Assembly (NCBI GenBank): GCA_034096865.1
Contig: JAWQFJ010011921.1
Location: 1 to 19,761, forward strand
DNA from: Theodoxus fluviatilis
Taxonomy: Eukaryota > Mollusca > Gastropoda > Cycloneritida > Neritidae
DNA: 19,761 nt
Reading direction: 5' to 3'
Shown: one piece after another, positions 8,881 through 18,119 of the stretch
Position numbering within the stretch: position 1 is the stretch's first letter
How the letters are laid out: the number at the start of each line of letters is the position of its first letter
Position numbers and translations under genes: made by a program
The notes under the pieces: generated by a model
What the model saw: only the letters and a program-made list of their open reading frames with translations
Told to the model about the DNA's origin: nothing
Databases searched by the model: none

Positions 8881-11144
8881 TACCTTTCTCGTCTGACGGT
8901 TTTGCTTTACATCAACTTCTGCTTGAGAAGAAAAGAACGTGCAGTTAGGTGCTCTGACTGGGTATTGCAAGAATGGCCCTAGCTTTTATGCTAGTCCCAA
9001 GGAAAGCCTTTCCTGGGATGGCATCCGTATAGGAATTGCGAATCCGTCACGACCTGAATGAGGTATGTAGTGGAAATCATAATCCAGGGATTTTTCCTCG
9101 TGAGCGCATGCTTCTAATTGTGCTGTAAGAAAACCAATTTTAACTGGGGAAAAACCGTTATAGCATTGGGAAGGGAAATATGTGTAAATTACCTATTTGT
9201 GACAGAGGATTGACTAAGAAATGTCTAAAAGTATTTCCGCTATGGTTTCCTTGTGAGATAAGTTAATTATGGGTTCTACTTTGAGTGTAATTGCAAGCAA
9301 ACGACACTTAACCTTCTGACGCGTTAAATAACGGGGAGGGTCACTTGAATGCGTTTGTACACATCGTCTGTTACAGCATAGTGATTAGTGCGTTCGTTTC
9401 TTGCAGGTTAAATCGTCAATATGATCAAAACTCACAATTTTACGATCTTCATTTGATTCAACGGTCTTGAATCAATGTTGGTAGAATTCTTGACTGAGTA
9501 GTGAATCATTGAACTCTCGAGAGTCATGATTCAGACCGGAGTCTGTTGAGACGACTCGAGGTGTGAGGTTGCTATGTGCCTCATAGTTTCAAAAGGGATC
9601 ATTAGCGATGGTCGCCTCTCTGTTTTAGACCTAGGACTTGTTTCAGTCTAGCATCTGTGTGTAAAGGGTACGTTTGCCCTGGAATTAGCGTTCTACGTCA
9701 GAAGCTAATATCCTTTCCTTTTAAGGTATCAATTATTCTGCAGGAGTCAGAATATCGTTTAACGTCCAGATTGGACAAGTATTGTGCTCATGTCTGAGGG
9801 CAGATACGAAAGGCAGTAGCTGTGTCAGCTATTCACGTATGAGATGCTACTCTGCTCTCATTACGTGTGTGCGAGTGTGAATCACTACACAAGAGTATAG
9901 CATTGGATGCTAGGAGTAGGACTGGTTGGTGGAGCTGCGTTCAACTTAGTGGACAAATGACGGCGTGCTACGAGGTCAAGCTACAGGAGCGTCTTCGAGA
10001 GCCGTCGACCCAGTGGACTGAAATGCCTCTACGTACTCTGATGTGGATCAGCTAGGACCCAGCCGCGTCAACGAGACAGCCTTCTAGAACCAGCAGACCG
10101 AGATCTACGTGCGTTGCTGTCGTGTGGAAGCAGTGCACCGGCGTCGAGACCTGTATCGAGATTCGTGTGTGGGTGGACTGGTGCAGTTACTGTCTGGAGA
10201 GACTTGGACTCACCGAGAGAGGGTAAGGTGTTTTCTCCTCTAATTATTCCCCGAATCTGCGATGTCTTCGACGTGATTATGACTGTAGTACAAGGCAATC
10301 TGTTGAGCCATCATCGAAGAGAGTGGGGACACGTGTGTGGTGAGGGTGAAAGTCATCTTCCGGCCATTTCTCTTTCAGAGTGAGACCACGTGTAGTTTAG
10401 TAGAGGACTAACTAAGAGGCCTGAGTGTGTAGGTCGTCTTCCCTGGTGATATCTCTCATATTCGATTTGTGCATGCTTGAAGTTATAAGTCCTTGAGAGG
10501 ACGAGTACTCGTCATAATGTATCTTTTCACTACTGTGAGGGATAAAGTAGGGCGCAGCTAGACTAGCTGCGTCACTGTTTATTCGTGTGTGAAGTGTTGC
10601 CTAGTTGTGTATCCTTGTGTTTTGATTGGTCGGCGTATCACCGCGATTTCATTCATAAGTTATTCCATACCTCGCTTACATGTGGCGTTTTGGTAGGATG
10701 TTTTGAACAAGTGCGAAGTTGATGGTACATGTTATTTGTTAACGTTTTGTGTCTAGACTTAGTAGGGGAAAGCAGCTGCGGGTTGGGAATATTGGCCAGG
10801 TTATTTTCCTTAATTAAACTATTATTTATAAAAAGTTGAACCAGACCCTCAGTGTCCTTTATTTTCATTGTTTGGCCTTTATCATCACGTTCTGTCGTCC
10901 TCAAGTCGAAAAGGTGTTTGGTAGCTGAGACTTTGTATGAAATGTCTCCTTGATCAGGGAGGGTAGACCATTCATCCATCATTTATATTCACTTTTATAT
11001 ATATCTCAAGATTTATCACAACGGTGTGTTCCCTAGAGAATAGGGCACACTGGCGAGCCTACCTAAGAGTTTTAAAAAAATTATAAAAATTCACTCATCC
11101 TACCTTCCTGACGTTCAAGTGAAACCGCCACAATAACCAAACAA

Positions 11145-11977
11145 GAAGGGCAAAGCCCATACGACTCACATGCTTGACCTTGACCTTTATATGACCTTGA
11201 CCTTCAGGTGACCTTCAAGGTCAAGGTCAACCAACTAAACCTACCAATGACATCACACACTAAGAAATGCTTTACACATTTTTCCTACCAAAATACATGT
11301 GACCTTGACCCAAGGTCATGCAACACAAAGCTGTTAATTCAAGACATAGGAAGCACAATGGTGCTTATTGGCACTTTCTACCATGAGATATAGTCACTTT
11401 TAGTGGTTCACTACCCCATTTTGGTCACATTTCATAAGGGTCAAAGTGACCTTGACCTTGATGATATGTGACCAAATGTGTCTCATGATGAAAGTATAAC
11501 ATGTGCCCCACATAATTATTAAGTTTGAAACAGTTATCTTCCATAGTTCAGGGTCAAGGTCACTTCAAAATATGTATACAATCCAACTTTGAAGAGCTCC
11601 TGTGACCTTGACCTTGAAGCAAGGTCAACCAAACTGGTATCAAAAGATAGGGCTTGCTTTGACCTATATACCACTTGTAGCTAAGGTCGCCATTCTCAAT
11701 AACGTGGGAGAAAATTGGGAAAATGTGAAAAATGACTGTTTTTGAGACCACATTTATGGCTCCTGTGACCTTGACCTTGAAGCAAGGTCAAGTCACTCTG
11801 TATGTTTTTTGAGGCCTTGTCATCATACACCATCATGCCACATTTGGTGTTGATAGACTTAATAGTCTCCGAGAAAAATCCAACGTTTAAGTTTTTTACG
11901 CCCGGACGGACGGACGGACGGACGGACGGACGACACGGCTGAGTACATAGACTCACTTTTGCTTCGCATGTGAGTCA
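11145..11977. mobile_element. Interspersed repeat with TGACCTTGA motifs, copy 2
   Basis: A second, closely similar copy (833 bp) of the repeat at 3799-4627, in the same orientation. It starts gaagggcaaagccc and ends gcatgtgagtca, here making a perfect 11-bp terminal match with gactcacatgc. Compared with copy 1 it lacks a short stretch after tgacccaaggtca and has a longer ggac tetranucleotide run near 11905-11930. About twelve exact TGACCTTGA/TCAAGGTCA motifs are present, with the 19-bp inverted motif at 11609-11627 and 11772-11790. It lies within the piggyBac-like element, which suggests it inserted there later. Confidence 0.82.
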
Positions 11978-12188
11978 ATAAATGCACACTCCCAGTGCAC
12001 TGGCATTGATGGCAGACCAGCTCTGATGTGTGCCGTGCTCTCATTAGTTGATAGAAATAGGCTCTAACCAATGGAGAGTGAGTTAGTAAAAGTTTAACAC
12101 AGAGCCAGAGCCCAGTAGCCAATTATTTGGATTTTGGCCGTCCACCATCACTGTCTGAATTTTTTGGACTTGGCACTCCGCGGGTTAA

Positions 12189-12530
12189 GTAAATGTTAGA
12201 AAACTTCAATGAGAAATTCTTGTTTTCTCAAGCCTAGAATCACTGTCTTTCACTCATTCTTTGCAATGGTGATGGCACAACTTCTGTCACTATCCTAACT
12301 GCTTGATTCATCCATTTCTGTCAATGTTTCAAAATAAGACCTTCATGAAAGAAATGGTGAGTGAAAGCTAGGTGGGTTTTTTCTCTTTTTTCTGTTTGAC
12401 AGGTAAATATGTGCAGCCATGTTTCTAGGGAGTGAATGTGGCACTCAACAACCAGTTTTTGTTGCCAGTGGGTTCAACTCAGGCTTCCAAAGCATGGTTG
12501 GATCTGAATGATGTGACTGTCTTGACACCC
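12189..12530. other. Unique intron sequence
   Basis: Intron between the piggyBac-like element and the 64-bp repeats. I see no gene, RNA or repeat. Confidence 0.55.
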
Positions 12531-12766
12531 CCCAGCAGCTACTTTGGCTGCTTGGGGCCGCCCCTGGCTGAGCTACTGGAGCAGGCCCCGAAAGCCCAGC
12601 AGCCACTTTGACAGCTTGTGGCCGCCCCTGGTTGAGCTACTGGAGCAGGCCCCGAAAACCCAGCAGCCACTTTGACAGCTTGTGGCCGCCCCTGGCTGAG
12701 CTACTGGAGCAGGCCCCCTGGCTGAGCTACTGGAGCAGGCCCCTGGCTGAGCTACTGGAGCAGACT
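12531..12766. repeat. 64-bp repeats with shorter sub-repeats
   Basis: Three units of 64 bp start at 12531, 12595 and 12659 (cccagcagc, then ggccgcccctggctgagct, then actggagcaggccccgaaa). The last is followed by two further copies of only the cctggctgagctactggagc part (12717 and 12742). It is GC-rich and lies in the intron about 100 bp after exon 3 in transcript direction. Confidence 0.93.
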
Positions 12767-12862
12767 CAGAAAGTCGGTAGCCAGGGGTTCCCGCTGATGA
12801 GGGGGGCATCGAGCAGCTCCAGCTGTACATTACAGATGCCTGTAGCCCCACACCAGGCCCAC

Positions 12863-13054
12863 CTTTGAGCAAGCCGATGGCAGCCTCGGTGGAGAGGTGG
12901 AAGGAGTCCATGGCCTTGACAATCTGCAGCAGGCCTGCTAAGTGGGTGGTCATGTGGTCGCGGCACTGCGTGCACACACTCTGCAGCGCCGTGGCAGCAG
13001 CGGAGGCCAGCGGCTGTTGTTGCAGCCCTGCCAGCAAGAACTGCAGCACTGGGT
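12863..13054 (-). CDS. TNPO3: TNPO3 exon 3 of the window
   Basis: This exon has 192 nt: two bases, 63 codons and one base (phase 1 at both ends). The first bases complete an Asp codon shared with the previous exon, giving [13 protein letters not shown]. Next come [39 protein letters not shown] and [10 protein letters not shown]. These align closely with the vertebrate motifs PLASAAAKAI, CSVCRDHM, LDSF and EAAVGLLKG, making this one of the most conserved parts in the window. The acceptor is ctctccacag and the donor is AAAG|gtgggc. The frame also happens to stay open through the start of the intron to 12573, which passes through GC-rich local repeats; I treat that extension as intron. Confidence 0.94.
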
Positions 13055-13248
13055 CTGTGGAGAGAATGGCAGAAGTGGCACCACCTTTCTGCAGCACCTA
13101 CTGGCTTCAATGTTGTTCATGAAGTACAATTCCTAAGCATGGATCCAAATCTTAAGTTCTTGCAATTTGGAACAATCGTCTTGCTGTCACAAAACAGCCA
13201 CCCACTCTAAGGGCCTTGTAAGTTGAAAGCAACATCTGCTTATCTTCT

Positions 13249-13252
13249 ACAC

Positions 13253-13283
<31 letters not shown>

Positions 13284-13321
13284 AACACACATACACACAC
13301 ACAAACACACACACACACACA
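13249..13321. repeat. CA microsatellite with CAAA interruptions
   Basis: About 73 bp of CA repeat with regular aaac interruptions, in the intron between exons 2 and 3. Confidence 0.95.
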
Positions 13322-13453
13322 TCGCCCTATTTTTTATAATCAATCCTGAAGTCAGGCTTTTAGCTTTTCTTTCTTCTAAGGAGGCACTGCAAGGCTATGC
13401 AAACAGGCAAGGTAACACAACACTTTCTACTTTCTTTCCCTATTGGCCACCAT

Positions 13454-13729
13454 GACACATCCACACAGCACCACTCCATGGCAACTGCATGTCCATATGG
13501 ACATCTGACCGCCATCTCACCAGACACATCCACACAGCACCACTCCATGGCAACTGCATGTCCATATGGACATCTGACCGTCATCTCACCAGACACATCC
13601 ACACAGCACCACTCCATGGCAACTGCATGTCCATATGGACATCTGACCGCCATCTCACCAGACACATCCACACAGCACCACTCCATGGCAACTGCATGTC
13701 CATATGGACATCTGACCGTCATCTCACCA
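13454..13729. repeat. 69-bp tandem array overlapping the exon 2 donor, 4 units
   Basis: Units start at 13454, 13523, 13592 and 13661, each beginning gacacatccacacagcac. They alternate in one base (gaccgcc, gaccgtc, gaccgcc, gaccgtc), so the array grew as a 138-bp dimer. Every unit holds the perfect 16-bp palindrome ATGTCCATATGGACAT. The unit nearest exon 2 includes its 5' splice site (gt at 13727-13726). The minus-strand sequence GGTGAGATG recurs at the other three unit ends (gt at 13658-13657, 13589-13588 and 13520-13519). The exon 2 frame remains open through all four units, adding 23 residues per unit (EMTVRCPYGH, then AVAMEWCCVDVSG), and stops only at about 13360. Confidence 0.95.
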
Positions 13730-13867
13730 AGAAGCTGTGAGTGCTGTTCGATCCACTCCGCCAGCTCCCCGACCATCTGAATGCTGGTGTAGCGCACCGC
13801 CAGGTGGGATGTGTTGGGCAGCGACAAGATGGCCTGAAGTACCTGGGGCACGATGTCCCCCTCCTGG
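13728..13867 (-). CDS. TNPO3: TNPO3 exon 2 of the window
   Basis: This exon has 140 nt, made of one base, 46 codons and one base (phase 2 start, phase 1 end). The peptide runs QEGDIVPQVLQ, LPNTSHLAVRYTSIQMVGEL, then AEWIEQHSQLL. The AVRYTSI and VGE motifs are hallmarks of TNPO3. I chose the acceptor ctgattccag (ag at 13869-13868) because it fits the phase-2 end of the previous exon and aligns with vertebrate TNPO3 without a gap. A further AG at 13900-13899 would give the wrong phase. The donor is TTG|GTGAGATG. This donor lies inside the first unit of a four-unit 69-bp array, and the same splice-site sequence recurs in the other three units. The frame stays open through all of them (see the repeat entry). 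Confidence 0.92.
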
Positions 13868-15244
13868 CTGGAATCAGATTCGGGACATGCACACAGACCT
13901 GTATTGAGTGTAGTGGTCATCCTCTTTCTCTCTCCCTTCCTTTCTTTTCTTTAGCTACAATGTGTAATCAATAATCTTGAGCAAAGGTAACATTAAAAAC
14001 ACAAAGTCAATATTGAGAACAATCAGAAAGATGCAGCACAAGAGCTGGTGTGGTGGTCCTATGAACATTTGTGGCATTGGGTCTGCTGGCTGTGCGTAAC
14101 ACGAAGGGTTACTTCAGCTGAACAAAGAGCAGCAAAGCAACTGCATGATCAGAGGAAAGAATGCAGGCCAGTATAGGGACTTTCACTGCAGATCATTCTC
14201 GGCTTGGTCTTAGCTCCTGAAAACATGGCCTGCAATCAGAAAGGTGGCAAACCACGAACAGTGCAATGCCTCATAGTGTTAACATATATGATAATTATTT
14301 GCACTTGGAAAAAATATCATTGGGGCCACAGTAATTAAAAGATCATGGATGAAAAAGTCAACAGACCAATCAAATGTTAAACAAAAAAATTTTTGAAATG
14401 AAATAAAATTGATTTGTTTGAAAAATATTAAGCAAGAATCAAAATTTTTGGATTACAGAAACAAAAACAGAAAATTAACCAAAAAAACCCTCAAGGATAT
14501 TTTCTGTGAAAAAAGCTACAAATGCCTCAAAAACATATACACAGAATTTAAAAATTAGCAGTATGCAATTCTCCATGCGTAACTATGATGCTGTGTGACA
14601 AAACATGACTACCAGATAGCTCATAAAATCAACAGAACTAAAAATACAGTGAAGCAATAACTCATGCTTTATCTAAATTAGAAATCTTCTTTCAATTTCA
14701 AAGAGCTCATAAGAAGTAGTTCTTGAATTAGGGTGGGGGTTGATTGTTAAGTATTGGGACTAAGAAACTACCTCGATTTTGATTACTGTTAAAAGTGATG
14801 TGCTTTCTCAATTGTGATTATCTCTTCTGCTCATGAACAAGTTATTCTAGAATATTAAAAAATCATTTTGACAGAAAGTTCAAATATCTAAACTTAGGGA
14901 AATTGCAGAAAAATATTTGTGTGCATTGCCACCTGATGAGCACAATAGAAATATTCTAGGAAGAATCTATTCCAACATGCCATTGGCATAATTTAGGGAG
15001 AAAATGAACCGGTTTTTCAAACCACTTTGAAAGGTCACCAGGTTATTTTACAACAGAAAGCACTGATTGTTAACATGCTAAATTAGCATGTAGGTCTGAG
15101 GGGGTTTTGATATTATGGCTGGACTATCACATTTTGGAAATTCATCAGCAAAATGTGAAATAGAATAATATTTTCTCATACAGCATCTCCTTCTGATAAT
15201 TTTCAAAGCAAAAGAGGTACCTTTCTGGATTTTTCACATGTTCC
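13868..15244. other. AT-rich unique intron sequence
   Basis: The first part of the intron between exons 1 and 2 on the exon 2 side, about 1.4 kb. It is AT-rich, with many short A and T runs from 14280 to 15000. No coding frame with splice borders, RNA gene or tandem repeat was recognised. Confidence 0.6.
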
Positions 15245-16160
15245 CTAGAAAGCAAAATTTCCTGATTAGATGTCATGTGTGGAAGTGAAAAATTCTGTAA
15301 CACAGAAAGGCACACTAAAGCTACAAAGCACAATTTCCTGCTAGGATGTCAGGTGTGGAAATGACAAGTTGGAATATACAGAAAGGCACAATAAAGCTAC
15401 AAAGCACAATTTCCTGCTGGGATGTCAGGTGTGGAAATGACAAGATGGAATACACAGAAAGGCACACTAAAGCTACAAAGCACAATTTCCTGCTAGGATG
15501 TCAGGTGTGGAAATGACAAGTTGGAATACACAGAAAGGCACACTAAAGCTACAAAGCACAATTTCCTGCTGAGATGTCAGGCGTGGAAATGACAAGTTGG
15601 AATACACAGAAAGGCACAATAAAACTACAAAGCACAATTTCCTGCTGGGATGTCAGGTGTGGAAATGACAAGTTGGAATACACAGAAAGGCACACTAAAA
15701 CTACAAAGCACAATTTCCTGCTGGGATGTCAGGTGTGGAAATGACAAGTTGGAATACACAGAAAGGCACACTAAAGCTACAAAGCACAATTTCCTGCTGG
15801 GATGTCAGGTGTGGAAATGACAAGTTGGAATACACAGAAAGGCACACTAAAGCTACAAAGCACAATTTCCTGCTGGGATGTCAGGTGTGGAAATGACAAG
15901 TTGGAATACACAGAAAGGCACACTAAAGCTACAAAGCACAATTTCCTGCTAGGATGTCAGGTGTGGAAATGACAAGTTGGAATATACAGAAAGGCACAAT
16001 AAAACTACAAAGCACAATTTCCTGCTAGGATGTCAGGTGTGGAAATGACAAGTTGGAATATACAGAAAGGCACAATAAAACTACAAAGCACAATTTCCTG
16101 CTGGGATGTCAGGTGTGGAAATGACAAGTTGGAATACACAGAAAGGCACACGAAAGCTAT
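15245..16160. repeat. 76-bp tandem array, about 12 units
   Basis: The motif gatgtc recurs every 76 bp at 15269, 15345, 15421, 15497, 15573, 15649, 15725, 15801, 15877, 15953, 16029 and 16105. The unit includes tggaaatgacaagttgg, acagaaaggcaca and aaagcacaatttcctgct. The first unit is clearly diverged (gattaga, tcatgtg), as expected at an array edge; the rest differ by a few bases, such as cacactaaagct against cacaataaaact. It is intronic, between exons 1 and 2. Confidence 0.97.
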
Positions 16161-16193
16161 GCCATGTCAAGGACATCCAGAGAAATATGAATG

Positions 16194-16259
<66 letters not shown>

Positions 16260-16261
16260 GT
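16194..16261. repeat. GT microsatellite
   Basis: About 68 bp of GT repeat with two interruptions (a TTT and a GC change), just after the 76-bp array. Confidence 0.97.
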
Positions 16262-16829
16262 TCACAATGGCAATCTAATCAATGAACATTCTTTTCCATT
16301 TTTTCCTTCAAGTGAAATTGAAGTACTATATTACTCTGGTCACAGTGAAACAGTCACAGTAAAAGCTGACTTGCAAAATGACACTCACTGGCCATATTTC
16401 ACAAAATCTCATGCAAACTTTCATGTGAAAAATGCACTTCAGTGGTTAAAACAAGAAGCTGCTTTTGTTCAAGAGGACCATTTTTCTTGCTGTCATCTTA
16501 ATAGCAATATAACGACCTCATTCAAAATGCTGGAGCTCTCTTTTCATAATCATCTTCAACCCAGGTTTCCTGGGAAGAATGCAGTTTTGCAATGACCTAA
16601 GGGGAAAAACGAAAAAACATAAAAAAACTCACTTTTCTTCCCCCCCCCTTCCCCCCCTTTTTTCCTCTCTTCAAATCTTAGAAAATCCTGTGACAATTGG
16701 ACATCCTCTACCTAAGACTATCACTCTTTCTGACACTCCCCTGCAGGGCATTGACTTTGTGTCAGGAACTGTCCATTACCAATTTTCTGACCCACAAATA
16801 CAGATGCTTGGAAAACCCAGGCCATCAAC
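16262..16829. other. Unique intron sequence
   Basis: Intron between the GT tract and the 21-bp array, with C and T homopolymer runs at about 16639-16666. An open frame through 16191-16595 on the plus strand has no recognisable family and begins inside the GT repeat, so I do not call it. Confidence 0.55.
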
Positions 16830-17699
16830 CACCAGCGCACCAACAAAAAGCACCAGCACACCAAGATACAGCACCAGCACACCAACAACAAGCACCAGCA
16901 CACCAAGATATGGCACCAGCACAACAAGATACAGCACCAGCACAACAAGATACAGCACCAGCACAACAAGATACAGCACCAGCACAACAAGATACAGCAC
17001 CAGCACAACAAGATACAGCACCAGCACAACAAGATACAGCACCAGCACAACAAGATACAGCACCAGCACAACAAGATACAGCACCAGCACAACAAGATAC
17101 AGCACCAGCACAACAAGATACAGCACCAGCACAACAAGATACAGCACCAGCACAACAAGATACAGCACCAGCACAACAAGATACAGCACCAGCACACCAA
17201 GATACAGCACCATCACACCAAGATATGGCACCAGCACAACAAGATACAGCACCAGCACACCAAGATACAGCACCAGCACAACAAGATACAGCACCAGCAC
17301 AACAAGATACAGCACCAGCACAACAAGATACAGCACCAGCACAACAAGATACAGCACAACATGATACAGCACCAGCACAACAAGATACAGCACCAGCACA
17401 CCAAGATATGGCACCAGCACAACAAGATACAGCACCAGCACACCAAGATATGGCACCAGCACAACAAGATACAGCACCAGCACAACACGATACAGCACCA
17501 GCACACCAAGATACAGCACCAGCACAACAAGATACAGCACAACACCAGCACACCAAGATACAGCACCAGCACAACAAGATACAGCACCAGCACAAGATAC
17601 AGCACCAGCACAACAAGATACAGCACCAGCACAACACGATACAGCACCAGCACAACAAGATACAGCACCAGCACAACAAGATACAGCACCAGCACAAGA
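16830..17699. repeat. 21-bp minisatellite, about 41 units
   Basis: The unit is caccagcacaacaagat followed by acag, with variants cacc for caac and atgg for acag, plus a few shortened units near 17350, 17540 and 17590. Since 21 is a multiple of three, plus-strand frames read as Ser/Thr/Tyr, Pro/Ala/Gln or Gln/His repeats and minus-strand frames as Cys/Trp/Leu repeats. None has support as a gene. The array ends about 30 bp from the exon 1 donor. Confidence 0.97.
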
Positions 17700-17728
17700 G
17701 AGGCACCAGAACATCAGAAGCTACTCAC

Positions 17729-17817
17729 GGCAGGATGTTTTTGGCCACTGCAGTCATCACGAAGAGGGAAGCCTCAGAAACCTCCCACAGGTTGGAGCTC
17801 TTCAAGTTCTCAAACAT
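17729..17817 (-). CDS. TNPO3: TNPO3 exon 1 of the window
   Basis: This exon has 89 nt, encoding 29 residues plus two bases (phase 2 end). It begins MFENLKSS and contains LWEVSEA, SLFVMTAVAK and ends NILP once spliced. This matches the vertebrate TNPO3 segment around WEVTEA and FIMAAIAK, in the middle of the HEAT-repeat solenoid. The acceptor is strong, with a pyrimidine stretch ending cccctgcctag, and it makes the first full codon ATG. That ATG is an internal methionine, not a start, because upstream protein is expected. The donor is CC|gtgagt. A 21-bp minisatellite begins only about 30 bp downstream of the donor in the transcript direction. The next upstream exon was not found in 17818-19761, so the intron before it runs past the window end. 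Confidence 0.9.
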
Positions 17818-17847
17818 CTAGGCAGGGGAAAACAGCTGGTGTGAGGT

Positions 17848-18057
17848 GTGCATGCCTTGGTTCAACACAGTGTCAAGTTGGAGAATAGTGCAGGCACATT
17901 TGCATAGTTGTGCATGCCTTGTGTCAAGTTGGTGAATAGTGCAGGCACATTTGCATAGCTGTGCATGCCTTGTGTCAAGTTGGTGAATAGTGCAGGCACA
18001 TTTGCATAGTTGTGCAAACCCTGGTTCAATACAGTGTCAAGTTGGAAAACAGTGAAT
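17848..18057. repeat. Short local direct repeats, about 51-62 bp
   Basis: Four neighbouring copies of a segment with gtgcatgcctt, gtgtcaagttgg and tgcaggcacatttgcat. The first and last carry an extra ggttcaacaca-like insert. It lies in the intron upstream of exon 1. Confidence 0.85.
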
Positions 18058-18119
18058 GGCAGACTTGCACTGCTTGATTCAATTCAGCATCAAGGAAAAG
18101 AACAGTGATTGATGGCTGA

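Larger units (their letters stand above)
8774..12184. mobile_element. piggyBac-like element, TTAA flanked, no transposase seen
   Basis: The left end at 8774-8787 reads ccctcggagtgcca, preceded by TTAA (8770-8773). The right end at 12171-12184 reads tggcactccgcggg, followed by TTAA (12185-12188). The ends are inverted repeats matching at 13 of 14 positions. TTAA target duplication with ends starting CCC and closing GGG is the signature of the piggyBac superfamily (family knowledge). The 3411-bp interior has no frame over about 110 codons and no recognisable DDD transposase, so it is a non-autonomous or decayed copy. Bases 8788-11144 look CpG-rich and palindrome-rich beside the AT-rich flanks. 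Bases 11145-11977 are a copy of another interspersed repeat, apparently nested. It sits in the TNPO3 intron between exons 3 and 4. Confidence 0.75.
789..17817 (-). other. TNPO3: TNPO3 (transportin-3) gene, internal seven-exon part
   Basis: This is a minus-strand gene; seven consecutive internal exons are seen and both ends lie outside the window. The product is an importin-beta superfamily receptor built of HEAT repeats. It carries phosphorylated SR-rich splicing factors through the nuclear pore and releases them on RanGTP (family knowledge). The identification rests on peptide motifs that match vertebrate TNPO3 from memory, in the right order: [62 protein letters not shown] and LVTQ. Every exon has GT-AG borders, intron phases 2, 1, 1, 0, 2, 0 agree throughout, and the joined frame is 267 codons without a stop. 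Introns, in gene order, are about 3861, 673, 4625, 3094, 1226 and 2749 bp, and most of their length is repeat. Importin-13 is the nearest alternative, but the match to TNPO3 is much closer. Confidence 0.93.

Noticed and set aside
9867..10383. Two plus-strand frames (62 and 89 codons) in the CpG-rich core
   Set aside because: No family recognised; a donor-like gggtaagg near 10220 hints at a spliced non-coding transcript but this is too weak to call.
10653..10982. 109-codon minus-strand frame inside the piggyBac-like element
   Set aside because: No recognisable domain, ordinary length for chance, and no DDE residues in a transposase context.
13868..13898. Longer version of TNPO3 exon 2 starting at 13898
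   Set aside because: That AG gives a phase that does not fit the end of exon 1; the AG before 13867 fits both phase and gap-free alignment.
16191..16595. 134-codon plus-strand frame beginning in the GT repeat
   Set aside because: Starts in a microsatellite, no recognisable domain, no splice partners; most likely chance.
789..17817. Importin-13 as the identity of the gene
   Set aside because: IPO13 is the related receptor, but the motifs TNPIV, NGQAHPCQ, ERCCRC and CRDHM with their order and spacing match TNPO3.
16579..17888. Frames reading STSTTRY, PAQQDTA and Cys/Leu repeats, mucin-like in look
   Set aside because: Products of the 21-bp array between two TNPO3 exons; no signal peptide or domain and no splice logic.
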